Below are positions 27,082 to 33,364 of a stretch of 35,360 bases of DNA, in pieces. Position numbers and translations under genes: made by a program. Location: positions 1 through 35,360 of the forward strand of contig NZ_AUBR01000036.1 in NCBI RefSeq assembly GCF_000429345.1. Direction: 5' to 3'. The DNA is from Desulfovirgula thermocuniculi DSM 16036. Its GTDB lineage: Bacteria; Bacillota; Desulfotomaculia; Desulfotomaculales; Desulfovirgulaceae. The notes under the pieces are model-generated. The model searched no databases. It was not told the DNA's origin and saw nothing but the letters and a program-made list of their open reading frames with translations. Within the stretch, counting starts at the first letter, position 1, and each line of letters opens with the position of its first letter.

Positions 27082-27633
27082 CTAAAACTCCCTGGGCTTG
27101 CAAATGATCTCCTTTATTTTGGTGTCAAAGAAATGATGCGAATGGGCGGGGAGGATGACGGCAGCCGTATCGGCGCCCTTTGAGGAGCCGCCGACGGCAA
27201 TTACCTCCCGGCCAAAGGGTATGAGGCCGGCATCCAGAGCCATGACGGCAATCTCCACGCAAACCTTGAGGCCCTGCCCGAGCATGCGCAGCGTCTGGGC
27301 AATGATTTCTGCCGGGTACACGCCCCCGAATTTATTGCGCACGCCGCGGTCCAGCCCCCCCATGAGATGGGTGGTGGTGAGGAGCTTGACCCCCCGGGAG
27401 GCCAGCTCTTCCCTCACCTCCGGGGGCATCTCGTCCACCCCCGGCCCGGCAAAGCCCACGTGGTGGGTGACGCAGACCAGGTGGGGCACCTTCCCCACCA
27501 GCTTTTTGGCCGTTTCACCGCTGCAGGAAGCCACCACTATGTGCTCGATGCCTAGTTCCTGGGCCCTTTTCAGGGCCAGGGCAACGGTTTGCTCGGTATT
27601 GGCGGGGCCTTTCTGCGGCCAGTAAGCGGTCAT
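27082..27633 (-). CDS. Pyruvate-kinase C-terminal-like domain protein
   Basis: 183 residues from ATG 27633, with GGAGGTGG nine bases upstream. The opening GPANTEQTVALALKRAQELG and IVVASCSGETAKKL match the stand-alone version of the pyruvate kinase alpha/beta (C-terminal) domain, without the catalytic barrel. Later HHVGF and the TTTHLMGGLDRGVRNKFGG segment are distinctive. The closing part (GREVIAVGGSSKGADTAAVI) looks like a nucleotide- or phosphate-binding loop. No reaction is known to me. Last gene of the operon with the CofE-like ligase and amidase, four bases after the former. Confidence 0.75.
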   Translation of the reverse strand: MTAYWPQKGPANTEQTVALALKRAQELGIEHIVVASCSGETAKKLVGKVPHLVCVTHHVGFAGPGVDEMPPEVREELASRGVKLLTTTHLMGGLDRGVRNKFGGVYPAEIIAQTLRMLGQGLKVCVEIAVMALDAGLIPFGREVIAVGGSSKGADTAAVILPAHSHHFFDTKIKEIICKPREF

Positions 27634-27637
27634 CTTT

Positions 27638-28279
27638 TTATGCCACCTCCGCAAATTTTTTTAAGATGACAATGGGGGTTTGCTCATCTTCATTGCCAAA
27701 GGGATTTCCCCTTAAGGCTTCTTTTACGGCCTGGTAGTATTCTTTCCTGGTGAGGGCCAAAATGTCCACGCAGCCGAGATCGTTAACGTCGGCAATGACC
27801 GCCTCTGCCCCGGTGGCCTCCTTGATGGCCTCTGCCACCTTTTGCGGGTCTTTGGGACCCAGGATGATGTGGCGTTCGTACGGGTACATGGTGCCGGCAA
27901 TATCGTCAATTAAGGCCAGCTCGCGGCCGGCCACAATGTAAAACCAGCCTTTCTTTCCCAGGAGCTTTCCCGCCGCTGCGGCTGCACAGCCGGCCAAGAC
28001 CCTCAGCGTTCCCACCTCCTTGAGGGCCAGCTGCATGGCGGCAGGCGTGGCCAGGCTTCCCGATTTATTGGGAAAGCGGCAGAGGATGCGGGCCAGGATC
28101 CCCGGCCTGACTCTTTCCGGCAGGATGGCCCTTCCCTGGGAAATGGCCACCACACTTTCGGCCAGGGCAATGACGTCCCCCGGCCCGGCGATGCCGCTTG
28201 TATAACGGCAGGCCACTTCCACTATGTCGTCCTCCTCGGTAATGATGTGGGTGCGCACAGGGATGATGCCGGCAAACAT
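27638..28279 (-). CDS. CofE-like (F420-0:glutamyl ligase family) protein
   Basis: 213 residues. The start MFAGIIPVRTHIITEEDDI, the middle GIAGPGDVIALAESVVAISQGRAI and the end segment GAEAVIADVNDLGCVDILA fit the F420-0:L-glutamate ligase fold (PF01996), which adds glutamate to a phospho-acceptor using GTP. No F420 genes are in the window and the host group usually lacks F420, so the real substrate may differ. It starts three bases after the amidase stop and ends four before the next start: a tight operon. Confidence 0.8.
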   Translation of the reverse strand: MFAGIIPVRTHIITEEDDIVEVACRYTSGIAGPGDVIALAESVVAISQGRAILPERVRPGILARILCRFPNKSGSLATPAAMQLALKEVGTLRVLAGCAAAAAGKLLGKKGWFYIVAGRELALIDDIAGTMYPYERHIILGPKDPQKVAEAIKEATGAEAVIADVNDLGCVDILALTRKEYYQAVKEALRGNPFGNEDEQTPIVILKKFAEVA

Positions 28280-28282
28280 GGC

Positions 28283-29182
28283 CTACTTACCCCTCTTTTC
28301 CCCGTAAGTGCAGAAGAAGCCGGCCAGGACGGCCAGGGCAAGCTTGCGATGGAAATAAGGGTTGCGCAGGATCCCCTCATCCACCCAGTTGGTTATGGTG
28401 ACCGTTTCAATGGCCAGGGCGGGGCACCCTTTCACCTTTCCGAGTTCCGCCGCGGGAAAAATCCCCCGCCCGGGCACCTTTGTTTTGGAAACGATCCTTT
28501 CCAGTACCGCGCGGGCCAGGATTTCCATTTCCCGTGAGCCCGGCGGGTATAGCACGGCTGCCCCCCGCACTTTCCGATCCCCTTCACCGTGGGTGTGGAG
28601 GCTGATAAAGAGGTCGGCCCCCTCTCCTTTTCCAGCCCTTTCCTCCCAGGGCGGGTTTTCCCCCTCCGCGCGGGTAAGGATAACCTCGGCCCCGAGGCGC
28701 CGCAGCTGGCGGGAAAATTCCTGTGCCGTTTTCCACACCACGTCCTTCTCCCACAGGTTGACCGGCCCCCGGTGGCCCCCGTCCGCTCCCCCGTGGCCCG
28801 GGTCCAGGACCACGCGCTTGCCGCAGTAAAAGTCTTTCAGGGGCGAGCGGCTTAAGAGGAGCGTCAGCCGCGACGGCAGCCCTTCGGTAAAGGACACCGT
28901 CGCTTCGGCGGGGGCCTCCAGCCATACCTCAAAAAGCACCTGGCTTTCCTCCGGTTTTACGGTAATGGTTACTTCCCTGAGGATACCGTCCTGTACCGCC
29001 AGGGGCCCGGTATACATATTGGCCAGCCCGGTTACTTTAACTTGGTAGCGCATGGGGTCCGGCCTGCCCAGCTGGTAGGTAAAAGGAGAGGTGGCCTCAA
29101 TGGCTAACAGCGTGTAATCCCGGCCGCCGTTATCCTCCTTCACCTTGCTGTATATATTGGTGAGGCGGGGGAGCTTGCTCAA
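28283..29182 (-). CDS. N-acetylmuramoyl-L-alanine amidase (AMIN + Amidase_3)
   Basis: 299 residues from TTG 29182, which has AGGAGGG nine to ten bases upstream. An AMIN-like domain (about 5-150; RLTNIYSKVKE, then VTGLANMYTGPL) precedes an Amidase_3 zinc domain (about 165-299). Predicted zinc and catalytic residues are in VVLDPGHGGADGG, the Glu of LWEKDVV, ISLHTHGEG and LAIETVTITN. Such enzymes cut the amide between N-acetylmuramic acid and L-Ala in peptidoglycan (CwlD/AmiC type). No signal peptide is seen, even in the upstream in-frame codons, which is odd for a cell-wall enzyme. First gene of the operon. Confidence 0.88.
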   Translation of the reverse strand: MSKLPRLTNIYSKVKEDNGGRDYTLLAIEATSPFTYQLGRPDPMRYQVKVTGLANMYTGPLAVQDGILREVTITVKPEESQVLFEVWLEAPAEATVSFTEGLPSRLTLLLSRSPLKDFYCGKRVVLDPGHGGADGGHRGPVNLWEKDVVWKTAQEFSRQLRRLGAEVILTRAEGENPPWEERAGKGEGADLFISLHTHGEGDRKVRGAAVLYPPGSREMEILARAVLERIVSKTKVPGRGIFPAAELGKVKGCPALAIETVTITNWVDEGILRNPYFHRKLALAVLAGFFCTYGEKRGK

Positions 29183-29308
29183 GCGGTAAAGCCCTCCTAA
29201 GGAAAAATTTCCTGAAGAGTGTTCTGCACGGTCTCTTAATTTTCCTGCAACAAAAATAAGCCGGGTCTCGCGTAGCCTTTGCGGATTTTTGTTTTCTTTT
29301 CCATGGAA

Positions 29309-29330
29309 TTGTAACAAAAATTGGTTACAA
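29309..29330. promoter_or_regulatory. Perfect dyad TTGTAAC-N8-GTTACAA between divergent genes
   Basis: Seven-base arms with an 8-base AT-rich spacer in the 180-bp region between the amidase operon and the divergent exported-protein gene. Symmetry and placement suggest an operator for a dimeric regulator. It could control either or both directions. The binder is unknown. Confidence 0.5.
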
Positions 29331-29364
29331 TAGCTTTGAGGCCCATACAGGGGAGGGAGTGCTC

Positions 29365-29718
29365 TTGAGAAAAGTAATCCTGGTTGCGGTAGTGTTGTTC
29401 TTGGCTGTTTTCGTGATTGCCGGAAGGGGCCTCCCGGGACATTTTGATGCAATTAAAGGAAAACCGTCCTCGATCCTTGCCGAAAGTCTTCTAGGGAGCT
29501 TGGCCACAGGGAGTAACGAGCCCGCAAGCCCTGCCGGGGTTGCCCCCCGCAAAGGCCCTTATTTAGTGAAGCGCCTCGATGTGCTGGCCCGTGTCCTTGG
29601 CATGAGCAAGGGTGACCTTCAGTCCGAGTTGCGCATGGGCCGGACGATTATCGATATTGCCCCACAGAGGGGCTTGACCTTAAAAGAGATCCGCCGGATA
29701 CTGAAAACGGCAAACTAA
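29365..29718 (+). CDS. Small exported or membrane-anchored protein
   Basis: 117 residues from TTG 29365, with GGGAGGG seven bases upstream. A clear N-terminal signal or anchor (MRKVILVAVVLFLAVFVIAG) is followed by a Ser/Pro-rich linker. The C-terminal helical part (about 65-117; RLDVLARVLGMSKGDLQSEL, then QRGLTLKEIRRIL) resembles short helical repeats seen in secreted sporeformer proteins. I do not recognise a named family. It is divergent from the amidase operon, so a cell-envelope role is plausible but inferred. Confidence 0.7.
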   Translation: MRKVILVAVVLFLAVFVIAGRGLPGHFDAIKGKPSSILAESLLGSLATGSNEPASPAGVAPRKGPYLVKRLDVLARVLGMSKGDLQSELRMGRTIIDIAPQRGLTLKEIRRILKTAN

Positions 29719-29915
29719 ACCTGGGGTTGTGGTGCTACGCCTTTACCGTAAGCGGAAATACCGGCAGGCTTATCGAAAGCGCCATCATGCCAACACACGA
29801 GGAGGCTCCAGAAGGCGGGGGTTGGCGGGATAAGGGTGAGAGGGTTTACCCGCCACGCAGGGGTGGCTTGCAGGCGGCGGTAGGAGTGGCAGAACTGAAG
29901 GGAGGAGGACGCAAG

Positions 29916-30122
29916 ATGAAGTTTTTGGTCACGCTCACGCAAGGAGAGGACGGCTACATCATAGCCGAGTGCCCGGCCCTGCCCGGGTGCATGAGCCAGG
30001 GGCGCACCAGGGAGGAGGCCCTGGCCAACATTAAGGAGGCCATAGCTCTGAGTCTGGAGACGCGGAAAGAGCTGGGGCTCCCGCTGTACCACGAGGTGGC
30101 CGAGGTGGAGGTGGCGGTGTAG
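29916..30122 (+). CDS. hicB: HicB-family antitoxin
   Basis: 68 residues. The HicB fold is evident: MKFLVTLTQGEDGYIIAECP, PGCMSQGRTREEALANIKEA, then ALSLETRKELG. HicB binds and neutralises the HicA mRNA nuclease; this short form has no obvious DNA-binding C-terminus. ATG 29916 has GGAGGAGG seven bases upstream; in-frame codons further up show no family similarity. hicA starts immediately after the stop, antitoxin first. The 29719-29915 stretch before it shows no gene. Confidence 0.9.
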   Translation: MKFLVTLTQGEDGYIIAECPALPGCMSQGRTREEALANIKEAIALSLETRKELGLPLYHEVAEVEVAV

Positions 30123-30302
30123 GTGGCCCGCCTGCTGATGTGCTCCGGGGAAGAGGCGATAAGGGCTTTCGTGAAGGCCGGGTGGCGGGTGGCCAGGCAG
30201 AAGGGCAGCCACGTCAGCCTGGTGAAGCAGGGCAATCCGAACGTGTTGACGGTGCCCCTCCACGAGGTTACCGTGGAGGAGTTCCGCAGGATGCTGGAGT
30301 GA
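30123..30302 (+). CDS. hicA: HicA-family mRNA interferase toxin
   Basis: 59 residues, GTG start directly abutting the hicB stop. The double-stranded-RNA-binding-like fold shows FVKAGWRVARQKGSH with the predicted catalytic His at position 30, then VLTVPLHEVTVEEFRRML. HicA cleaves mRNA when free of HicB. The gene is complete and intact. SD may be the GAGGTGG in the last hicB codons. Confidence 0.88.
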   Translation: MARLLMCSGEEAIRAFVKAGWRVARQKGSHVSLVKQGNPNVLTVPLHEVTVEEFRRMLE

Positions 30303-30314
30303 AGGAGGGAGAAC

Positions 30315-30536
30315 GTGGCCAAGAGGGGGCATGGCGAGGGCACCATCTACAAGCGCAAAGACGGCTGCTGGGAGGCCAAGGCCAGCATTGGCTATGACCC
30401 TGCCACGGGTAGGCTGAAGCGCCTTACCCGCTACTTCCAGACGCGCAAAGAGGCCCAGGAGTGGCTGGACCAGGTACAGCACGAGAAAATAAAAAACCGG
30501 GCTCCGGGAAACCTTGCCATCTCCCGGAGCCCCTGA
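30315..30536 (+). CDS. Truncated tyrosine-integrase N-terminal (Arm DNA-binding-like) fragment, copy 1
   Basis: 73 residues. The start AKRGHGEGTIYKRKDGCWEA and the GYDPATGRLKRLTRYFQTRK stretch are the three-stranded arm-site-binding (AP2-like) domain at the N-terminus of phage and ICE integrases. No core-binding or catalytic domain follows; the frame ends inside a terminator hairpin (last residues NLAISRSP). GTG start with GGAGGGAGAAC upstream, 12 bases after hicA. It may be a dead fragment, or a small DNA-binding protein retained from an integrase. Confidence 0.7.
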   Translation: MAKRGHGEGTIYKRKDGCWEAKASIGYDPATGRLKRLTRYFQTRKEAQEWLDQVQHEKIKNRAPGNLAISRSP

Positions 30537-30540
30537 TTTT
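30499..30540 (+). terminator. Terminator hairpin in repeat copy 1
   Basis: A perfect 11-bp stem (30499-30509 with 30522-30532), then CTGATTTT. It contains the last codons and the stop of the integrase fragment. Confidence 0.75.
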
Positions 30541-30548
30541 CCTGGTGG

Positions 30549-30999
30549 CGTTAAGGAATACAAAGAGTAAAACAACCCTAACCCTGACCATTTTCGGGGG
30601 GGGTTAGCCGAAAAAATGAGTGCCTCGTGGTGGAAAGTTGCTATGCCCTGGATTTGTTTCGGTGGTACCGGAAAGGAATGTGCCTCGTGTGGATCTAGAA
30701 ACGGGACGGCGAAGAGCTGGCCAGCATCGGAGTAAGCACGCTGGCGGGCCGCCCTGGAACTGCTCAAGCTGGTGGGGATAGGGCGAGAAGCCGAGTGGAG
30801 TTATGGCCAGACGTTAGGCCCCCCGACCTGCGAAAGGGCCGAAAGGCTAAAAGGAGGGCAGCGACCTAACAAAAAGTAGAGGGTATCCGAAATCCCTACC
30901 CCCGAAACGGGCAAAACCACCGGCCCGACACCGGAAATGCGGTTGCAGGTTTTGGCAAAGGGGGCTAAAATGGCCGGAGCCGTGGGGCTAGATTGATGA
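30549..30999. other. Gene-free accessory stretch with inverted repeats
   Basis: No convincing gene. It holds an inverted repeat CTAACCC/GGGTTAG (30578-30584 and 30601-30607), two direct copies of GTGCCTCGTG (about 30620 and 30681), and a block bounded by GTTAGG and CCTAAC (about 30811-30866) with inner CTGC/GCAG and GCC-GAAA-GGC hairpins. Short open frames here have no recognisable similarity. ATTTTCGGG then GTTAG (about 30589-30607) recurs at 32615-32627 next to repeat copy 2. Confidence 0.4.
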
Positions 31000-31272
31000 T
31001 TATTGAGAAGCTCTTCTTTGTACAATGGTAACATATTTGGCGGTTATTTCCGGCAAGGTTACTTCTTGCCCAAAAATGGCTTTATAAGTTGTTCGTCCTT
31101 TGACTGTACCCCATAACTGGATAATGTCATTTTCTAAGGATACGGCTTTCGTTTGGCGATCTGGGGCCACTTCCTGCGTGATTTGTGCCTCCCACACCTG
31201 CTTTGCTTCGTTGAGCTGCACCAGCTTTTGCCTGGCGGCCTCCAGGGCCTTGAGGGTTTCCTCCAACTCCAC
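31000..31272 (-). pseudogene. Small coiled-coil protein gene with an early stop
   Basis: From GTG 31272 the frame encodes 90 residues, starting MELEETLKALEAARQKLVQL (predicted coiled coil) and ending with a compact part (LWGTVKGRTTYKAIFGQEVT). Upstream in the same frame is ATG 31311 with a good SD (AGGAG at 31325-31321), but its third codon is TAA; reading past it gives KLIKQTQSKP before the GTG. The natural start thus seems to be 31311 and the gene is broken at codon 3, or it now starts at the poorly supported GTG. I do not recognise the family. Confidence 0.5.
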
Positions 31273-31401
31273 GGGCTTGCTTTGGGTTTGTTTAATGAGC
31301 TTTTAAAGCATGTTGCCCAACTCCTAGTAATTTTCCCTGGTCCTATCTTGGTTATAGCAAAGCCATTCTGGAGCGTCAACAGGTTTTTATGAAAAACTTT
31401 C

Positions 31402-31430
31402 TTGTTTTTCGGGAGCAAGTTTGGTATAAT
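31402..31430 (+). promoter_or_regulatory. Sigma-A-type promoter for the XRE-DUF4258-YgiT operon
   Basis: TTGTTT (31402-31407), 17 bases, TATAAT (31425-31430), 23 bases before the first start codon. Spacing is ideal and the -10 is consensus. Confidence 0.8.
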
Positions 31431-31453
31431 CTAAACACAAGGAGGGATGTTCC

Positions 31454-31675
31454 TTGGTTGTGTGGGTGCTGCATGAGATAATGGGCAAGCGGAGGCTTAA
31501 AATTGCGGATGTGGCAAGAAGTACGGGCCTGGCGTGGGATACCGTAGCAGCAATATACCACGGGAAAGCGAAGGGTGTTAGCTTGGAAACCATTGATGCC
31601 CTTTGCAAAGCCCTTAACTGCCAGCCCGGTGACCTGCTGGTATACGTGCCTGACAAAGGGGAGAATAAGGCGTAA
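31454..31675 (+). CDS. XRE-family helix-turn-helix regulator
   Basis: 73 residues from TTG 31454 with GGAGGG seven bases upstream. Cro/CI-type HTH: KRRLKIADVARSTGLAWDTV then GVSLETIDALCKALNCQPGDL. Similar to small stand-alone XRE regulators. It starts a three-gene operon behind a strong promoter and probably represses it; that is inferred. Its TAA abuts the ATG of the DUF4258 gene. Confidence 0.88.
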   Translation: MVVWVLHEIMGKRRLKIADVARSTGLAWDTVAAIYHGKAKGVSLETIDALCKALNCQPGDLLVYVPDKGENKA

Positions 31676-31999
31676 ATGCTGGAGAAAATAAAGCGGTGCA
31701 TCAGAGAAGGCAAGTGGCGCATGTCCTACCACGCAATCAAGCGCTGCGATAGCCGGGGAATTGAAGTGGAGGACGTCTTGACCGCCATTTGTGCCGGTGA
31801 AGTAATAGAGCATTACCCGGAGAACGCACGGGGAGAGAGTTGCTTAATCTTGGGCAAGGCGCGGGACGGAACTGCCCTGCACATAGTCTGCGCCGTGGAC
31901 AATGAAGGGCGGGCGGTAATCATCACCGCCTACCGCCCAACAGAACCGAAGTGGCTAAACGAAAGAACAAGGAGGGGAAAAGATGGCAGACAAAAGTAA
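31676..31999 (+). CDS. DUF4258 protein (putative toxin of a TA-like pair)
   Basis: 107 residues. MSYHAIKRCDSRGIEVEDVL then the strand pair GESCLILGKARDGTALHIVC and VIITAYRPTEPKWL are the DUF4258 pattern. DUF4258 genes often sit beside YgiT-type zinc-finger genes, and the fold has been compared with small RNA-acting toxins; toxicity is not established. Conserved His in SYHA and in LHIVC could be catalytic. Overlaps the next gene by 17 bases. Confidence 0.8.
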   Translation: MLEKIKRCIREGKWRMSYHAIKRCDSRGIEVEDVLTAICAGEVIEHYPENARGESCLILGKARDGTALHIVCAVDNEGRAVIITAYRPTEPKWLNERTRRGKDGRQK

Positions 32000-32234
32000 A
32001 TGCCCTTCCTGTGGCGGAGAGGTAACTCCCGGGAAGGTGGACGTGGAGAGGCGTTGGCAGGGCCGACTGGTAATCATCGAAGGCGTACCAGCCCATATTT
32101 GCCGCCAGTGCGGGGAGACTTACTTTGACGGTGAAGTGGTCATGGAGATGGAAAGGCTAAAGAAAGCGGTGTCCGTACCCGGAGAGCGGTACATCCAGGT
32201 GCCGGTCAGGCCTTTTAAAGTGGCATCCCAGTAG
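31983..32234 (+). CDS. YgiT-type zinc finger protein (MqsA N-terminal-like, putative antitoxin)
   Basis: 83 residues: CPSCGGEVTPGKVDVERRW then VPAHICRQCGETYFDGEV form the four-Cys zinc site of YgiT/MqsA antitoxins. The C-terminal HTH of full MqsA is absent; the separate XRE protein upstream may supply DNA binding. ATG overlaps the DUF4258 3' end, indicating coupled translation. Its stop overlaps the SD of the second integrase fragment. Confidence 0.85.
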   Translation: MADKSKCPSCGGEVTPGKVDVERRWQGRLVIIEGVPAHICRQCGETYFDGEVVMEMERLKKAVSVPGERYIQVPVRPFKVASQ

Positions 32235-32246
32235 GAGGGAACCGGC

Positions 32247-32468
32247 GTGGCCAAGAGGGGGCATGGCGAAGGTACCATTTACAAGCGCAAAGACGGCTGC
32301 TGGGAGGCCAAGGCCAGAATTGGCTATGACCCTGCCACGGGTAGGCTGAAGCGCCTTACCCGCTACTTCCAGACGCGCAAAGAGGCCCAGGAGTGGCTGG
32401 CCCAGGGACAGCACGAGAAAATAAAAAACCGGGCTCCGGGAAACCTTGCCATCTCCCGGAGCCCTTGA
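32247..32468 (+). CDS. Truncated tyrosine-integrase N-terminal fragment, copy 2
   Basis: 73 residues, differing from copy 1 at three positions (Ser to Arg in KASIG/KARIG; LDQVQ to LAQGQ). Same arm-binding-like domain and same end inside a perfect 11-bp hairpin (32431-32441 with 32454-32464). GTG start behind GGAGGGAAC, 12 bases after the YgiT stop. It lies directly beside a tRNA attachment-type core, the usual place for an integrase gene, but core-binding and catalytic domains are missing. Confidence 0.7.
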   Translation: MAKRGHGEGTIYKRKDGCWEAKARIGYDPATGRLKRLTRYFQTRKEAQEWLAQGQHEKIKNRAPGNLAISRSP

Positions 32469-32472
32469 TTTT
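32431..32472 (+). terminator. Terminator hairpin in repeat copy 2
   Basis: Same 11-bp stem as copy 1, followed by TTGATTTT. Confidence 0.75.
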
Positions 32473-32474
32473 CC

Positions 32475-32524
32475 TGGTGGAGGCAAGGGGACTCGAACCC
32501 CCGACCTCTAGAGTGCGATTCTAG
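32475..32524 (-). other. 3' half of a tRNA-Ala(CGC) gene: probable attachment-site core
   Basis: Read on the minus strand: anticodon stem CTAGA/TCTAG with loop ATCGCAC (anticodon CGC), 5-base variable region, T-arm with TTCGAGT loop, acceptor strand TGCCTCC, discriminator A and encoded CCA. U70 would allow the G3-U70 pair of tRNA-Ala. The D-arm and 5' acceptor half are absent; unrelated DNA follows the anticodon stem. Such half-tRNAs are left when an integrative element inserts in a tRNA gene. Confidence 0.75.
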
Positions 32525-32593
32525 CCGGATGATCGGCAGAAACCCAGGAATATCAAGGGCCGGGCGGGATCTCTGCCAGAAAATGTCTGTCTA

Positions 32594-32670
32594 GTTAGTC
32601 CGGTTAGATCGCCTATTTTCGGGTTAGTCCAAGATAGTTCGTTAGCAATCCGTTAGCAAACCGTTAGCAA
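32594..32670. repeat. Direct repeats resembling integrase arm sites
   Basis: GTTAGTCC at 32594-32601 and 32623-32630, then GTTAGCAA three times at exactly 11-bp spacing (32641, 32652, 32663). Their position 70-150 bp from the tRNA core fits arm-type sites for a tyrosine integrase. The rest of 32525-32828 shows no gene. Confidence 0.6.
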
Positions 32671-32796
32671 ACTCTCGGCGGGGAGGGGGGATCGGTTCCG
32701 CCAGCAACCGGTTCGAAAAACAAGATACCGGAAATGCGAAGGCGCGCGGGGTCACCTGCACGCCCCCGCGCCCCGCCCGGGCGGGCGGCAAACGAG

Positions 32797-32826
32797 AAGG
32801 ATCCGGGCAATCCGGATCCTTTTTTC
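32797..32826 (+). terminator. Rho-independent terminator facing the immA 3' end
   Basis: Perfect 10-bp stem AAGGATCCGG/CCGGATCCTT with a 5-base loop, then TTTTTTC on the plus strand. No plus-strand gene lies directly upstream, so it may stop transcripts from the left or end an unseen small RNA. Confidence 0.7.
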
Positions 32827-32828
32827 TA

Positions 32829-33344
32829 TCATGAACATGCCACATCCCCCTCATACCCGGGCACCTCCACCCCCAGTTCCCGTAGGAAGCCCGGGCCCCT
32901 GAGGCGGGCCGCCCTGGCGAGGTACTCGGCGGCCCCCAGGGGCACGCCGTGGGCCTCCGCGAAGGCGTAAAGGTTGTAGCCGCACGCCTCGAACAACTCC
33001 CGGTTCCAGGCGAGGAGGTACAGCAAGGCGAAGAGGTTCACCTCGGCCTCGCGCTTCCACGAGACGCCCCGGTGGAACCGCCGCAGGTGGAACCTGACCT
33101 CCCCGGGGTGGAGCACCTGGTGGCCGACCTCGTGCACGAGCACGCCATCCTGCCTGGCGGGAGGCAGGGAGGCGTCGACGAACACCACCCTCTTCCCATC
33201 CACGGAGAACGAGATGCCGTGAGCTGAGCGGAGGGGCAATTTTACCGACACCACGCCCACCTCGCGGGCGAGGTCGGCCGGAGAAAGCAGGCCGTACCTG
33301 CGGATGACCTCCTCAACCCTGCCTGACACAAAATCCAAGAGCAC
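32829..33344 (-). CDS. ImmA/IrrE-family zinc metalloprotease
   Basis: 171 residues. HEVGH at 71-75 (VHEVGHQVLHPG) gives two zinc His and the catalytic Glu; the downstream acidic helix KREAEVNLFALLYLL (about 97-111) supplies the third ligand. An N-terminal helix pair (EEVIRRYGLLSPADLAREVG) is typical. ImmA-type proteases cut XRE repressors of integrative elements to trigger induction; the repressor gene just upstream is the likely target (inferred). GTG start; a palindrome AACGTA-TG-TACGTT lies 20 bases further upstream. Confidence 0.88.
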   Translation of the reverse strand: MLLDFVSGRVEEVIRRYGLLSPADLAREVGVVSVKLPLRSAHGISFSVDGKRVVFVDASLPPARQDGVLVHEVGHQVLHPGEVRFHLRRFHRGVSWKREAEVNLFALLYLLAWNRELFEACGYNLYAFAEAHGVPLGAAEYLARAARLRGPGFLRELGVEVPGYEGDVACS

Positions 33345-33364
33345 GCGGATACCCCCATACAGCG

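Larger units (their letters stand above)
30304..30548 (+). repeat. Repeat copy 1: SD, integrase fragment and terminator
   Basis: About 245 bp nearly identical to 32234-32480. Identity begins at GGAGGGA, just upstream of the GTG start, and ends at TTTTCCTGGTGG. Within the coding part I count six base differences, three silent. Confidence 0.9.
32234..32480 (+). repeat. Repeat copy 2: SD, integrase fragment and terminator
   Basis: Second copy of the unit at 30304-30548, with intact frame. Identity stops at CCTGGTGG, which here runs into the tRNA-Ala fragment (TGG is the complement of its CCA end). Confidence 0.9.

Noticed and set aside
29183-29452. N-terminal extension of the amidase
   Set aside because: It would run through the divergent promoter region and start of the exported-protein gene, has no domain similarity or signal peptide, and TTG 29182 has a strong SD.
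32641-32670. CRISPR-like tandem repeats
   Set aside because: Three 8-bp words at 11-bp spacing leave no spacer and no cas genes are present; better explained as integrase arm sites.
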